From NCBI GenBank assembly GCA_027717875.1, contig JALLOL010000007.1, forward strand, positions 1-26,917: a stretch of DNA of 26,917 nucleotides, written 5' to 3'. Source of the DNA: Acidobacteria bacterium AH-259-L09. GTDB taxonomy: Bacteria; Acidobacteriota; UBA6911; RPQK01. Below the pieces are notes generated by a model. The model was given only the letters and a program-made list of their open reading frames with translations, was not told the origin of the DNA and did not search any database. Positions 7,726 through 15,336 of the stretch are shown here, in pieces. The first letter of the stretch is position 1. Each line of letters starts with the position of its first letter. Both the position numbers and the translations under genes were made by a program.

Positions 7726-10700
7726 TTCTCCACCTTTTCCCAGCTGGACCCACGCATCGTCTCCAGGCGCCGGGAGAGCTGCTTTCTGGAAAACCTGAAA
7801 TAGCGATAATTCGCACCCTCATCAAAGCGGCGGCAGAGAGAAATGTAATCACAGAACTGACAGGGATTTGCCCTGTCGACCTCAAGCAGCTTCATTGTCT
7901 CTGTGGGAGTGGGCAGGTACATCCCTGCCCGCAATATTTCCCCTAAGGGCTCCAGGAACTCCTCAACTACAAGATGGCAATCCACAGGTTTTTCGCTGGG
8001 AGGAGAATCACCTAAAAATATGAAGGAAAAGCCCGCCTTCGGCGGGTTGGATTTGGCTTCACCGAAAAGCCAAGGGTAGAGAATTGGCTGGATGTGATAT
8101 CCAAGAGAAACTTCCCGCTCCAGCTTGGAGTTTGGCGATTTTCCGCTCTTGTAATCGTAAATATGACGATCTCCATCCTTCTCGTCGATGCGGTCGATAC
8201 GCCCTGAGATTTGAAGCTGGTCAAGAGCCGGGAAAGGAACCCGTTTCTTGAACTCGAGCTCAATGGGAAGATCCCCACTACATGTTCCTTTCAGCACTTC
8301 TTTAAAATAGCCCTTGACGGTCGCCACAAGTTTCACCAGTGCCGCTTCACGGAACAGACGAGGGAGAATTCCCAACCGCCTTGGAAAGCAATCCGGCAAT
8401 TCCCGGGCTGCTTGGTTCAGTTTTTGTGCGCTGTCACGAAGCATCTCTTCGGCGATTTCTCCCAATGTCACTCTCTGATTGAGGTAGGGCTCGATCAGGC
8501 GCTCTAAGAAGTGATGAACCAGCCCTCCCCAATCCAGTGGATTCATTTCCTCGGCAAATTCAAGTGGCATCAGCGGTTTCCATTTGACCAGGCGGTCAAC
8601 ATAGAAACGGTAAGGGCATTTAGCGAGCACCTCCAGATCTGTCACTTGAACTCGCTGCTTCTCCAGTTCGGGAGCAGGTAGGGCAGCTGAAGGGATATAC
8701 CCGTTCCAGGTGAGTTCTTTCGCTCTCAATTCTGCTGCGCTGAAAAGGTAACTGTAAGGAATTTCTCCTGAAAACATTTGGGTGGTGTACGGCTGGATAA
8801 AGCTCAAAAAATCAGGAGGAAGAAACGAACCCGTATTCTGGTCGAGCTTTAACAGATATTCTCCCTGCTGCACAGGTCCACGCGGAATTCTGTTCCAAGT
8901 TTCTTGTGTCCCGTTAACCCGATCCCAACGCTGAATGTAGCGCTGCACCCAAGGAGTAGGAGCCACGCTTCGTCCCACATCGTCACTCTCTGGGATCACC
9001 CAATGAACGTATTCGGCTGAGGTATTGAGCAAGAAGAAGAGCATTGACATTTCGTCTGTCACATGAGACTTGATCGGTAACCGATGTCCCACGTCGCGTG
9101 CTTTCCTGACCAGACGCCTGCGTGAGGCATCTGAGAGAAGAGGATCTTCCCGGATACATGATGGCAAGGTTCCTGAGGCTAGACCGAGAAGAACCACGGC
9201 TCTTGAGGTTAGACCGCGAGCGCGCATCAGCGGCACAAAGAGCACTCCACAGCGATCCGGCGGATCGCTCTGGATCTGATCGCCGAGAAGCTGGAGGAGG
9301 ATTTCACGAAGCAGTGACTCTTTGATGGCAAGGTCTGGACGAAGAGATTGAGTGAACTCGAGCGCTGTCACTAAGCGGTCCAGGCGCTCCGGCTCTGGAA
9401 GCCATCTTTCTCGGATCCTGTTCAGGAAGTTCGCAGCCTCCTTTGGTGTGAAGCTCCGCTCTCTTCCACCGGAGTCCTTTGTCCCCCCAAAATCCAGAAT
9501 ATCCTCCACCAATGCTTTTTCTTCACTTGTGAAGTGGGGAAGATTCTTCTCTTCGACGTTCGGGTTTTTCGGATCAAGGTCAAGAACAGAGTGCCAACTT
9601 GTACCGCCCCAAAGGCCCATTTCGCGAACTTTGAATTCAAATTGATTCAGATCCACATTTCGCGCAGCGGGGACCTCAGGACAATCACGCAAATAGGCCA
9701 GAACCCACTCGGCAGGTGCCCGATCCTCCCAGATCCGGGCCAGCATCCGCAACGGACGATTTTCTGGAGTCAGTCTCACAGGGACATCAAGGATGAGAAA
9801 AGGGATGGCAAAGGCAGAAAAGATTTCCCGGATGGAATCCAAATAGGGTTCGGCGTCGGGTGCCACGACCATGATCTCCTCCGGCCGAATCGGATTCTGG
9901 CTGTGATCCATCCATTGACGCACTCGAACAGCTGCAGAGATAAGCTCTGCCCGGATTCCAGAGGCGCGCTGGAAGGTCAAGAAAGAAGGCTGATCGGGAA
10001 TTTCTCCCTCGGGGAAGGTAGAAAGAAAAAAGCGGGTGGGCAAATTCAGGTCTGTTTCGGTCTGGACAGCGGCGAGAGCTGTGCCTAATCGAACTTTAAG
10101 GTCCTCCAGAACAGGCTGTCCGAAATAAAAGGCAGGATGGGGTGCGTTACCAACTTTAGCGAAAGGATAAAACAGTGTGAGGTTAATCCTCCTTCCCAAG
10201 GCGGCAACGACTTGGGCGTTGACATCGGTAAAGTCATAAAAACCATACACAGACATTTCTGGAGTCTGTCCTGTCTCGCAGGCGAGAGAGGTCATGAGAG
10301 CTTGCTCATCGACCTGCATGATCCATTCGGGGATCCTCTGATGCTGAAGCGGCTCCCAGCGCAACTTCCGCTCCTCCAACACCCGAATCCAGCGCACATA
10401 AAGTTGAAGAGTCTCACGTTCCAAAGGAGCCAAATCAGGCTCATCCGCCAGCTCCTCCAGAATCTCTGTCTCCTCCGGGCCAAAACCTCCATCTGCAAGA
10501 TCCAGGAAAGTCGGGCGCAGCAGACGGTAACCGCTGGGCATGCGCTGCAATCGTGCCAGAGGGGAGCTTAAAGGGAACTGCTCCACAAGTTGGAAGAGCA
10601 GAAGATCCAGAGCCGGCCCCCAGCGCTCACCGGGAATCGACCGGCTCATCCCAGTGAGACGGCGGATGAGGCTCAGCAGCGGAACGATCCGCACCCCGGC

Positions 10701-10880
10701 GAAGACCGTCTCGCCTGCCCTTTGCCCCAGCTGTAGGCGCAGGTGATTGGCAGCTGTGGAAGTAGGAACCACCACCCACTTTGGCGTCAGCGGATCTTGC
10801 CGGCAGGATTGGTGCAGACTACCTAATAATCGACCCAGCAGGGCCGCAAATGACGGCACCAAGACCAAATTGCAGGCCAT
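7722..10880 (-). CDS. addB: AddB-like nuclease/inactivated helicase subunit with Fe-S cluster
   Basis: A 1052-residue partner of AddA. The N-terminus (MACNLVLVPSFAALLGRLL) has no P-loop, so this helicase-like part is probably inactive, as in RecC and alphaproteobacterial AddB. The C-terminus is a RecB-type nuclease with SGRIDRID near 892-899 and YDYKSGK near 908-914. Four cysteines frame it: Cys755 (AKCPYRF), Cys1007 and Cys1010 (NPCQFC) and Cys1016, the spacing of the AddB [4Fe-4S] iron-staple. In known AddAB this subunit cuts the other strand and reads the Chi site. The start ATG (10878-10880) follows GGAGTGAG. It is first in a two-gene operon with addA. Confidence 0.92.
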   Translation of the reverse strand: MACNLVLVPSFAALLGRLLGSLHQSCRQDPLTPKWVVVPTSTAANHLRLQLGQRAGETVFAGVRIVPLLSLIRRLTGMSRSIPGERWGPALDLLLFQLVEQFPLSSPLARLQRMPSGYRLLRPTFLDLADGGFGPEETEILEELADEPDLAPLERETLQLYVRWIRVLEERKLRWEPLQHQRIPEWIMQVDEQALMTSLACETGQTPEMSVYGFYDFTDVNAQVVAALGRRINLTLFYPFAKVGNAPHPAFYFGQPVLEDLKVRLGTALAAVQTETDLNLPTRFFLSTFPEGEIPDQPSFLTFQRASGIRAELISAAVRVRQWMDHSQNPIRPEEIMVVAPDAEPYLDSIREIFSAFAIPFLILDVPVRLTPENRPLRMLARIWEDRAPAEWVLAYLRDCPEVPAARNVDLNQFEFKVREMGLWGGTSWHSVLDLDPKNPNVEEKNLPHFTSEEKALVEDILDFGGTKDSGGRERSFTPKEAANFLNRIRERWLPEPERLDRLVTALEFTQSLRPDLAIKESLLREILLQLLGDQIQSDPPDRCGVLFVPLMRARGLTSRAVVLLGLASGTLPSCIREDPLLSDASRRRLVRKARDVGHRLPIKSHVTDEMSMLFFLLNTSAEYVHWVIPESDDVGRSVAPTPWVQRYIQRWDRVNGTQETWNRIPRGPVQQGEYLLKLDQNTGSFLPPDFLSFIQPYTTQMFSGEIPYSYLFSAAELRAKELTWNGYIPSAALPAPELEKQRVQVTDLEVLAKCPYRFYVDRLVKWKPLMPLEFAEEMNPLDWGGLVHHFLERLIEPYLNQRVTLGEIAEEMLRDSAQKLNQAARELPDCFPRRLGILPRLFREAALVKLVATVKGYFKEVLKGTCSGDLPIELEFKKRVPFPALDQLQISGRIDRIDEKDGDRHIYDYKSGKSPNSKLEREVSLGYHIQPILYPWLFGEAKSNPPKAGFSFIFLGDSPPSEKPVDCHLVVEEFLEPLGEILRAGMYLPTPTETMKLLEVDRANPCQFCDYISLCRRFDEGANYRYFRFSRKQLSRRLETMRGSSWEKVEK

Positions 10881-10983
10881 GTGCTCTCACTCCAAAACTG
10901 TTTCTATCCAGTAGATTTCCAAGCCCGAACTAAACTGGAAATTTACCAGTCTACTCTGACTCGATCCAGGCGCTCTCCCGAGC

Positions 10984-11047
10984 GGGGGTCAGACCTTGAG
11001 TTTTGAGTTTTTGGACCCAAAAACTCAAAACTCAAGGTCTGACCCCC
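10984..11047. repeat. Perfect 31-bp palindromic repeat (copy 1)
   Basis: Positions 10984-11014 are the exact reverse complement of 11017-11047, with only AC between the arms. The arm starts GGGGGTCAGACC, and its inner part is a TTGAGTT heptamer repeated twice. It begins six bases past the stop of the CMD-like gene and lies about 100 bp upstream of addB. Copy 2 is at 12237-12321. It looks like a REP/MITE-type element, and no transposase is nearby. Confidence 0.92.
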
Positions 11048-11053
11048 TTTCCT

Positions 11054-11419
11054 TTATTCGAGCTCCTTGTAGATTTTGTCGACCAGAGCGATTGCTTCCC
11101 AGGCGGCGGGAAAACCAGCATAAGGAGCGATGTGGAGAAGTGTCTCCAGGAGTTCCTCTCGAGTGGCTCCGTTTCTGTGCGCCATTCGGATATTCAGCTC
11201 CAACGCACGATTTCGTCCGAGTGCAGCTAGAGCCGAAATTGTGCACAAACTTTTGATTTTGCGATCCAGCTGGGGGCGGGCCCAGACTTCACCGGCCAAA
11301 AAACCGACCACGTACTTTTCGAAGTCCGGACAGATTTCTTCCCAGCTTTGGCGGACCTCTCGTGCCCCTTTTGCTCCCAGCATTTCATCCAAGATTTTCA
11401 ATCCGCGATCTCTATTCAT
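11054..11419 (-). CDS. Carboxymuconolactone decarboxylase family protein
   Basis: The 121-residue product has the all-helical CMD fold pattern: an E-x-x-P-D-F region near 28-33, a D-R-K-I-K-S-L-C-T-I-S-A-L-A-A-L-G helix at 52-68, and the family end L-L-H-I-A-P-Y-A-G-F-P-A-A at 94-106 with His96. There is no C-x-x-C, so it is like gamma-carboxymuconolactone decarboxylase (PcaC) rather than AhpD peroxidase. The true substrate is unknown, because many family members are not in the protocatechuate route. The ATG at 11417-11419 is chosen over an upstream TTG because an AAGGAG site stands four bases before it. The gene lies 29 bp downstream of the SDR gene on the same strand, so the two probably form one transcript, perhaps acting on the same metabolite. 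Confidence 0.85.
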   Translation of the reverse strand: MNRDRGLKILDEMLGAKGAREVRQSWEEICPDFEKYVVGFLAGEVWARPQLDRKIKSLCTISALAALGRNRALELNIRMAHRNGATREELLETLLHIAPYAGFPAAWEAIALVDKIYKELE

Positions 11420-11448
11420 AGTGCTCCTTCGAAAAAATTGAGACTGAC

Positions 11449-12210
11449 TCAAAGTTTGTAGCCACCACAGACGCGTATCGCCTGCCCGGTGATGTTTCTG
11501 GCAGCACTGGAAGCCAAAAACAGTACCAGAGCAACAACGTCATTAGAACTCACCATCTGCTCAAGGGCGGCACGCTTTTTAAACTCTTCTTCGACCGCTC
11601 TCTTGGTTCGCCCTTCCGCTTCAGCCCGGTGAGTGATGACGCGGTCCATCCGCTCCCCTTTCACCGGACCCGGGCAGACGGCGTTCACACGCACTTTGTA
11701 AGGTCCAAGTTCCACCGCCAGGGTCTCGGTCAGGGCAATCAACCCGCCTTTGGAAACGGCGTAGGGGCTGCGCAGAGGATAGGCCTGTACCCCTGCCACC
11801 GACGAGATGTGAATGATGCAGCCAGAACGGCGAGACATCATGTGAGGAGCGATGGCACGATCGCACAAAAAAGCGCCCGTCAGGTTCACCTTGATGGTAC
11901 CCTCCCACTCAGACGGAAAAACTTCCACCAGTGGTGCGGTAGGACCTTCAATACCCGCATTGTTGACCAGAACGTCGATCTGTCCCCATCTTTCCAACAC
12001 CTGTTCAACGGCCTTCTCCACCTGGGCAGGGTCTGTCAGGTCGAGAAATATATCCAGGGCCTGTTCCCCTTGTTGGCAAATTTCCGCGGCAGTTTCAGTG
12101 GTCCCTTCGATTCCGGTGACGGCAATACGGTACCCTTCCGAGCTAAAGGCCAGGGCCATCTCTTTTCCCAGGCCCTTACCGGCGCCGGTGATGAAAACAA
12201 CCGGTGGCAT
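11449..12210 (-). CDS. Short-chain dehydrogenase/reductase (FabG-like)
   Basis: A 253-residue classical SDR oxidoreductase. The nucleotide-binding TGAGKGLG is at 8-15, NNAG at 83-86, and the catalytic Ser137, Tyr150 and Lys154 sit in HISSVAG and YAVSKGG. The VRVNAVCPGPV motif and the C-terminal ITGQAIRVCGGYKL are typical of 3-oxoacyl-ACP reductase/glucose dehydrogenase-like members. Substrate and cofactor choice are not certain. The start ATG at 12208-12210 is picked because the Rossmann strand begins at once, whereas the longer open frame to 12285 is only translated repeat. There is no Shine-Dalgarno sequence. A TATAAT box lies six bases upstream, so the mRNA may be leaderless. It is followed by the CMD-like gene. 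Confidence 0.92.
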   Translation of the reverse strand: MPPVVFITGAGKGLGKEMALAFSSEGYRIAVTGIEGTTETAAEICQQGEQALDIFLDLTDPAQVEKAVEQVLERWGQIDVLVNNAGIEGPTAPLVEVFPSEWEGTIKVNLTGAFLCDRAIAPHMMSRRSGCIIHISSVAGVQAYPLRSPYAVSKGGLIALTETLAVELGPYKVRVNAVCPGPVKGERMDRVITHRAEAEGRTKRAVEEEFKKRAALEQMVSSNDVVALVLFLASSAARNITGQAIRVCGGYKL

Positions 12211-12216
12211 AAATCG

Positions 12217-12222
12217 ATTATA
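12217..12222 (-). promoter_or_regulatory. TATAAT box six bases before the SDR start codon
   Basis: On the minus strand TATAAT is followed by six bases and then ATG, so transcription would start at or within the start codon. The box overlaps the TAA stop of the symporter gene (12218-12220). No good -35 hexamer is visible at 16-18 bp. Confidence 0.45.
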
Positions 12223-13744
12223 AGAGAAAGGGGGTAGAAAGGGGATCAGACCTTGAGTTTTTCGTTTTTGAGTCCAAAAACTCAAAACTCAAGGTCTGCC
12301 CCCCCCCTCTGATCCCCTTTCTGAGCAGTGCCACGAGTTCACGAGGTGGTGGGAGAAGGATGACAGCCAACGCAACAACAAAAGGAAACACCCTTTCCAT
12401 CGCTCCTCCTTGAGTTTCTGCAAAGGAGTAGGCGAGCACGCTAAGAGAAAAGCCTAAAACCATCGCCGCCAGGCTGCGCCCCGGTGAAACCACTCCTCGC
12501 AGGGCGGTGACTACGAGCAGTGGACCAAAGGCGGCTCCCATGGCCGTCCAGGCGAAGAGGACGGTGGCAAAGATCTCCCGACTGCCAAGAAGTGCAGCCA
12601 AAACCGCACCGAGACTGAGCACTAAGACAACTACTCGAGACCGCAGCAGAAGGCTTCCAGCTGTGGGACCTCCCAGTCTCAGATCATGGGTAACCGAAGA
12701 GGCAGCTACCAGCAGTTGGCTGTCGGCAGTTGACATGATAGCAGAGAGAACCGCAGCCAACATGACTCCCGAAAGAACGGCGGGGAAAAGCTGGTTGGCG
12801 GCCACGATAAACACGACTTCCGGGTCCAAAAGCTGGGGATAAAGGATGCGTCCACACAGACCCAACAGAAGCATTCCGGAGTAAACTATGATGGCCCAGC
12901 CAATGGCAATCAGCTGAGCACGCCGCAAAGATGCTGATCCTTCGCGCAGTGCCATGAATCGATTCACCACGTGAGGTTGGCCTGGATAGCCAAGGCCGAT
13001 CCCGAGAAGCCCCAGGATGAACCCAAGCCCGGCCATCGGCGCCAAATTGCGGGTCAAACTCAAGTAGCCTCCGCTTTCCAACTGACTGAGTCCCGTCAGG
13101 AAGCCGCTCGGTCCACCTATTGCTGCCAAAGCAGCCAAGGGAAGGATCAAAGAGGTCCCTGCCATCACCAGCCCCTGGAGCGTGTCGGTCAAGCTGACCG
13201 CCCAGAACCCTCCCAGGAGTGTGTAGAGAACCACCACACCACTGCCCACCAGGATGCTGGCGGTTAAGGAAAGCCCAAAAGTCTCACTGAAGGCCTTCCC
13301 CGCCCCTTGAAATTGTGAGGCCACATAAGTACCCAGGCAAACCAAGACAATGAACGAGGCCACCCTGGAAAGGGTCCAACTCAGAGGGCGCTCTGCTGCT
13401 CCAGCCAGAACTTCGGTGACTGTTAATGCTCCGCTGCGGTGACTGAGCCGTCGTAAGGCGGGAGCCAGTACGTACCAATTCAAAACAAAGCCGCCAACGC
13501 AAGCCGGAAAGAGCCAGAGCGCGGAAAACCCCCAGGCATAGGCGGCTCCACTCACTCCAAGCAGTGTCCAAGCGGAAGAGGAACTGGCCGAGGCGCTAAG
13601 GGCCGCTACTGTAGGTCCCAGAGCGCGACCGCCCAAAAAGAAATCCAATCCGTCACGGGTTTTCCTCTTAGCCAGGACGCCAATCACAATTAGCGTCACC
13701 TTGTAAGCGATCAGGGTAATGAGAACGGCGGCTTCTCGGGTCAC
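12218..13744 (-). CDS. Sodium:solute symporter family protein (PutP-like)
   Basis: A 508-residue multi-helix membrane protein of the SSS family. The first helix is followed by a G-G-R-A-L-G-P loop and an S-A-S-A-S-S-S-S-A-W helix. The sodium-site helix reads AAVLSAIMSTADSQLLVAAS and aligns with the PutP AAVMSTLSCQLL region. A further W-T-A-M-G-A-A-F-G-P segment is also PutP-like. It likely takes up proline or another small organic solute with Na+. The start is GTG at 13742-13744, without a clear ribosome site. The last 30 or so residues (479-508) are encoded by the palindromic repeat at 12237-12321 and are not family sequence. They include a run of nine G in the coding strand. The natural C-terminus was therefore replaced when the repeat arrived. 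Confidence 0.9.
   Translation of the reverse strand: MTREAAVLITLIAYKVTLIVIGVLAKRKTRDGLDFFLGGRALGPTVAALSASASSSSAWTLLGVSGAAYAWGFSALWLFPACVGGFVLNWYVLAPALRRLSHRSGALTVTEVLAGAAERPLSWTLSRVASFIVLVCLGTYVASQFQGAGKAFSETFGLSLTASILVGSGVVVLYTLLGGFWAVSLTDTLQGLVMAGTSLILPLAALAAIGGPSGFLTGLSQLESGGYLSLTRNLAPMAGLGFILGLLGIGLGYPGQPHVVNRFMALREGSASLRRAQLIAIGWAIIVYSGMLLLGLCGRILYPQLLDPEVVFIVAANQLFPAVLSGVMLAAVLSAIMSTADSQLLVAASSVTHDLRLGGPTAGSLLLRSRVVVLVLSLGAVLAALLGSREIFATVLFAWTAMGAAFGPLLVVTALRGVVSPGRSLAAMVLGFSLSVLAYSFAETQGGAMERVFPFVVALAVILLPPPRELVALLRKGIRGGGQTLSFEFLDSKTKNSRSDPLSTPFLL
12237..12321. repeat. Palindromic repeat (copy 2), nested and imperfect
   Basis: Outer arms GAAAGGGGATCAGA (12237-12250) and TCTGATCCCCTTTC (12308-12321) are exact reverse complements. 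Inside them lies the CAGACCTTGAGTTTT core shared with copy 1. The right arm carries an extra 13-nt stretch made of nine C (12299-12307) plus a duplicated TCTG. It overlaps the 3' end of the symporter gene and the region upstream of the SDR gene. Confidence 0.88.
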
Positions 13745-13779
13745 GGATCACACGGATTTTAGGCGGATTTACACGGATG
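13742..13779. repeat. Degenerate CACGGAT repeats at the symporter start
   Basis: CGGAT recurs four times, about 9-11 bp apart, in the 38 bases covering the symporter GTG and its upstream side. Similar (A)ATCCGTGT strings are common between genes in environmental bacteria, as I recall. It replaces any normal ribosome site here. Confidence 0.6.
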
Positions 13780-13807
13780 CATTACGAAGTATCTAAAACG
13801 TTGTCAA
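13779..13807 (-). promoter_or_regulatory. Possible promoter of the symporter gene
   Basis: On the minus strand a consensus TTGACA (13802-13807) overlaps the stop codon of the upstream gene. Seventeen bases on is TAATGC (13779-13784), a poor -10 match. Read-through from the upstream gene, 59 bp away, is the alternative. Confidence 0.25.
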
Positions 13808-15090
13808 TTTTCCACTTGGGCTTTGGTGATCTGGTCGAGATATCTGCGGGCGATGTCGAGGTCCTGGCGGCTGCGGAAGAATCGCTTCCGAATTTTGCCC
13901 CGGCGCTGCTCAGCCAGCAGTGGATACCTTTCCAATAACCCTTCAAAGACAGCGTCCAAAAGCGAGCCGGGATCCGGTTGGTAAGAAGCGTTCTTCAACT
14001 TCTGGGCCTCTCGGCAAAGCTCAATCAAACGACTGTGCCCGACCTGAAAGAAGGACTGGAGGTAATGATGTCGCACACCCTCGGCAGCCTTTTGAAGATT
14101 TCCTTTTGCCCACCAATCAAGCCCCAAATTCATGCCCGTAATCGCCTTCCGGATACCTCTTTTAACCCGAACTGGATCGGCCGGCGAAGCACAGTCTGCG
14201 GACAAAACTTTGTTACAGACAAAGAAGAGCTCTTCTAATAAGGTTTGGGATTCCTGGGGGCGAGTGATCAGAGCCAGGGCCTGAAACAGCAGCAGGGAGC
14301 CTTTCGCCTGCCCGGGCAACCTGACAGGCAGGGTACCCACTTGCCGGATTTGCTCCCACTTCTTTTCCGACAAAGATTCCTGGGGCGGAAGAAAGGTATA
14401 AATTTGGACGGCATCGAAGTAATCCTGAAAACCCATCTCTTCCACACGTCTTTTGCGATTTTGATAGGCAATTTCTTCCATTTCAATCGAGGTCCGAGCC
14501 CGACTCGAATCAATCAGAAGAGGTGCATAACTGGGCTCCAAGTCGTAAAGACGTAGAATCAAAGCACGAAGCAGGCGGGCTTTGTCAGGATTTTCAGGCA
14601 GCAGGATCAAATAATTCTTATCGGGAGTCTCCAGCCACTCTCCTTCCTCCGGTTCCGCTTCGTACTCGTCTTCTTCGACCTTTGCGTAAGCTTTCATCTG
14701 CCGTTTGAAAGTCAGTTCCCATAATTCCGGGTCAGCGGCGCGGATGAGCTTTCGTGCCACCGCATCTTGGGCACTGGTGATATACTTTTCCCAGTAGAGA
14801 AAGCCTCCAGTGCTCATCCGATCGCGGGACCATAAATCCAAGTCAAGAATCCCTGCCCACTGTTTTTCGGTGACATGAGGCAGGAGCCTTGAGATCTCTT
14901 CATCGTCTAGCTGCTTCAATCCAAAAAAGAGATGTGGCACGGGCACTCGTCGGATGCGTCCCCGTGTCTCAGCAGTTTCAAGCATTTTGCGTACGTCGAC
15001 TGGCGCATAGACACCTCGGTAGACTAGCTCCTCAGGACGACGAATAAATTTCTCTTCTCTTTTACCAACTTTTTCAACCACGTTAACCAT
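13804..15090 (-). CDS. Protein of unknown function, possibly DUF6178 family
   Basis: A soluble protein of 428 residues (ATG 15088-15090) with no signal peptide or membrane segment. A mid-N-terminal E-K-Q-W-A-G-I-L-D-L-D-L-W-S-R-D-R block, followed by a G-F-L-Y-W segment and an A-D-P-E-L-W-E-L-T helix, resembles my memory of DUF6178 proteins. A strongly acidic stretch (EEDEYEAEPEEGEW) follows. The rest is helical and rich in Leu, Arg and Lys. No catalytic motif is recognised. There is no Shine-Dalgarno site. A TATAAT box overlaps the ATG, so the GTG three codons on (15079-15081) is a possible leaderless start. The neighbours (a symporter, and endonuclease V across a repeat) give no clear functional hint. 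Confidence 0.75.
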   Translation of the reverse strand: MVNVVEKVGKREEKFIRRPEELVYRGVYAPVDVRKMLETAETRGRIRRVPVPHLFFGLKQLDDEEISRLLPHVTEKQWAGILDLDLWSRDRMSTGGFLYWEKYITSAQDAVARKLIRAADPELWELTFKRQMKAYAKVEEDEYEAEPEEGEWLETPDKNYLILLPENPDKARLLRALILRLYDLEPSYAPLLIDSSRARTSIEMEEIAYQNRKRRVEEMGFQDYFDAVQIYTFLPPQESLSEKKWEQIRQVGTLPVRLPGQAKGSLLLFQALALITRPQESQTLLEELFFVCNKVLSADCASPADPVRVKRGIRKAITGMNLGLDWWAKGNLQKAAEGVRHHYLQSFFQVGHSRLIELCREAQKLKNASYQPDPGSLLDAVFEGLLERYPLLAEQRRGKIRKRFFRSRQDLDIARRYLDQITKAQVEN

Positions 15091-15094
15091 TATA
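15089..15094 (-). promoter_or_regulatory. TATAAT box at the start of the unknown-function gene
   Basis: On the minus strand TATAAT overlaps the annotated ATG (15088-15090) and lies seven bases before an in-frame GTG (15079-15081). This is the spacing of a leaderless transcript starting at the GTG. No consensus -35 is seen. Confidence 0.4.
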
Positions 15095-15102
15095 CGGGAC
15101 CG

Positions 15103-15336
15103 GCAACTGACAACACACAACACAACTGACAACAGACCACAGACAACACAGCTGACAGAATTCAGAATTCAGAATCCAGAATTCAGAATGCTTGAAAGCC
15201 GCGAGTTTCGGGTTTCAAGCTATTGAGCTTTTGAGCTGTGAGCTGTTGAGCTTTTCACCTCTGACGCAGCTTGGACCGTTAACGAATCTTCTGGATTCTG
15301 AATTCTGGATTCTGAATTCTGTCTGTTGTCAGTTGC
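15103..15336. repeat. 234-bp inverted repeat built of drifting 7-nt units
   Basis: The ends GCAACTGACAACA (15103-15115) and 15324-15336 are exact reverse complements, and so are 15163-15189 and 15295-15321 (27 bp). The left arm is twelve heptamers in unbroken phase (15103-15186), changing from GCAACTG and ACAACAC types to AATTCAG types. The right arm is seven heptamers (15289-15337), mostly TTCTGAA/TTCTGGA. Between them are GCTTGAAA/TTTCAAGC (15190-15197, 15213-15220) and four GAGCT copies 7-8 bp apart (15225-15252). The right end includes the endonuclease V stop codon. No gene is seen inside. Confidence 0.9.

Noticed and set aside
10923..10950. Imperfect dyad AGATTTCCA / TGGAAATTT-like and ACTGG/CCAGT upstream of addB
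   Set aside because: The stems are short and imperfect and match no operator known to me. Chance is likely in 100 bp of AT-rich spacer.
11629..12237. 202-codon open frame antisense to the SDR gene
   Set aside because: It is a shadow of the SDR reading frame. Its Arg/His-rich sequence resembles no family.
12211..12285. Longer SDR start (25 extra residues)
   Set aside because: The extra residues are translated palindrome, and the same string would arise from copy 1 where no SDR follows. The Rossmann strand begins at the ATG 12208-12210.
15103..15336. CRISPR-like array
   Set aside because: The units are 7 nt, there are no unique spacers of 25-40 nt, and no cas gene is near.
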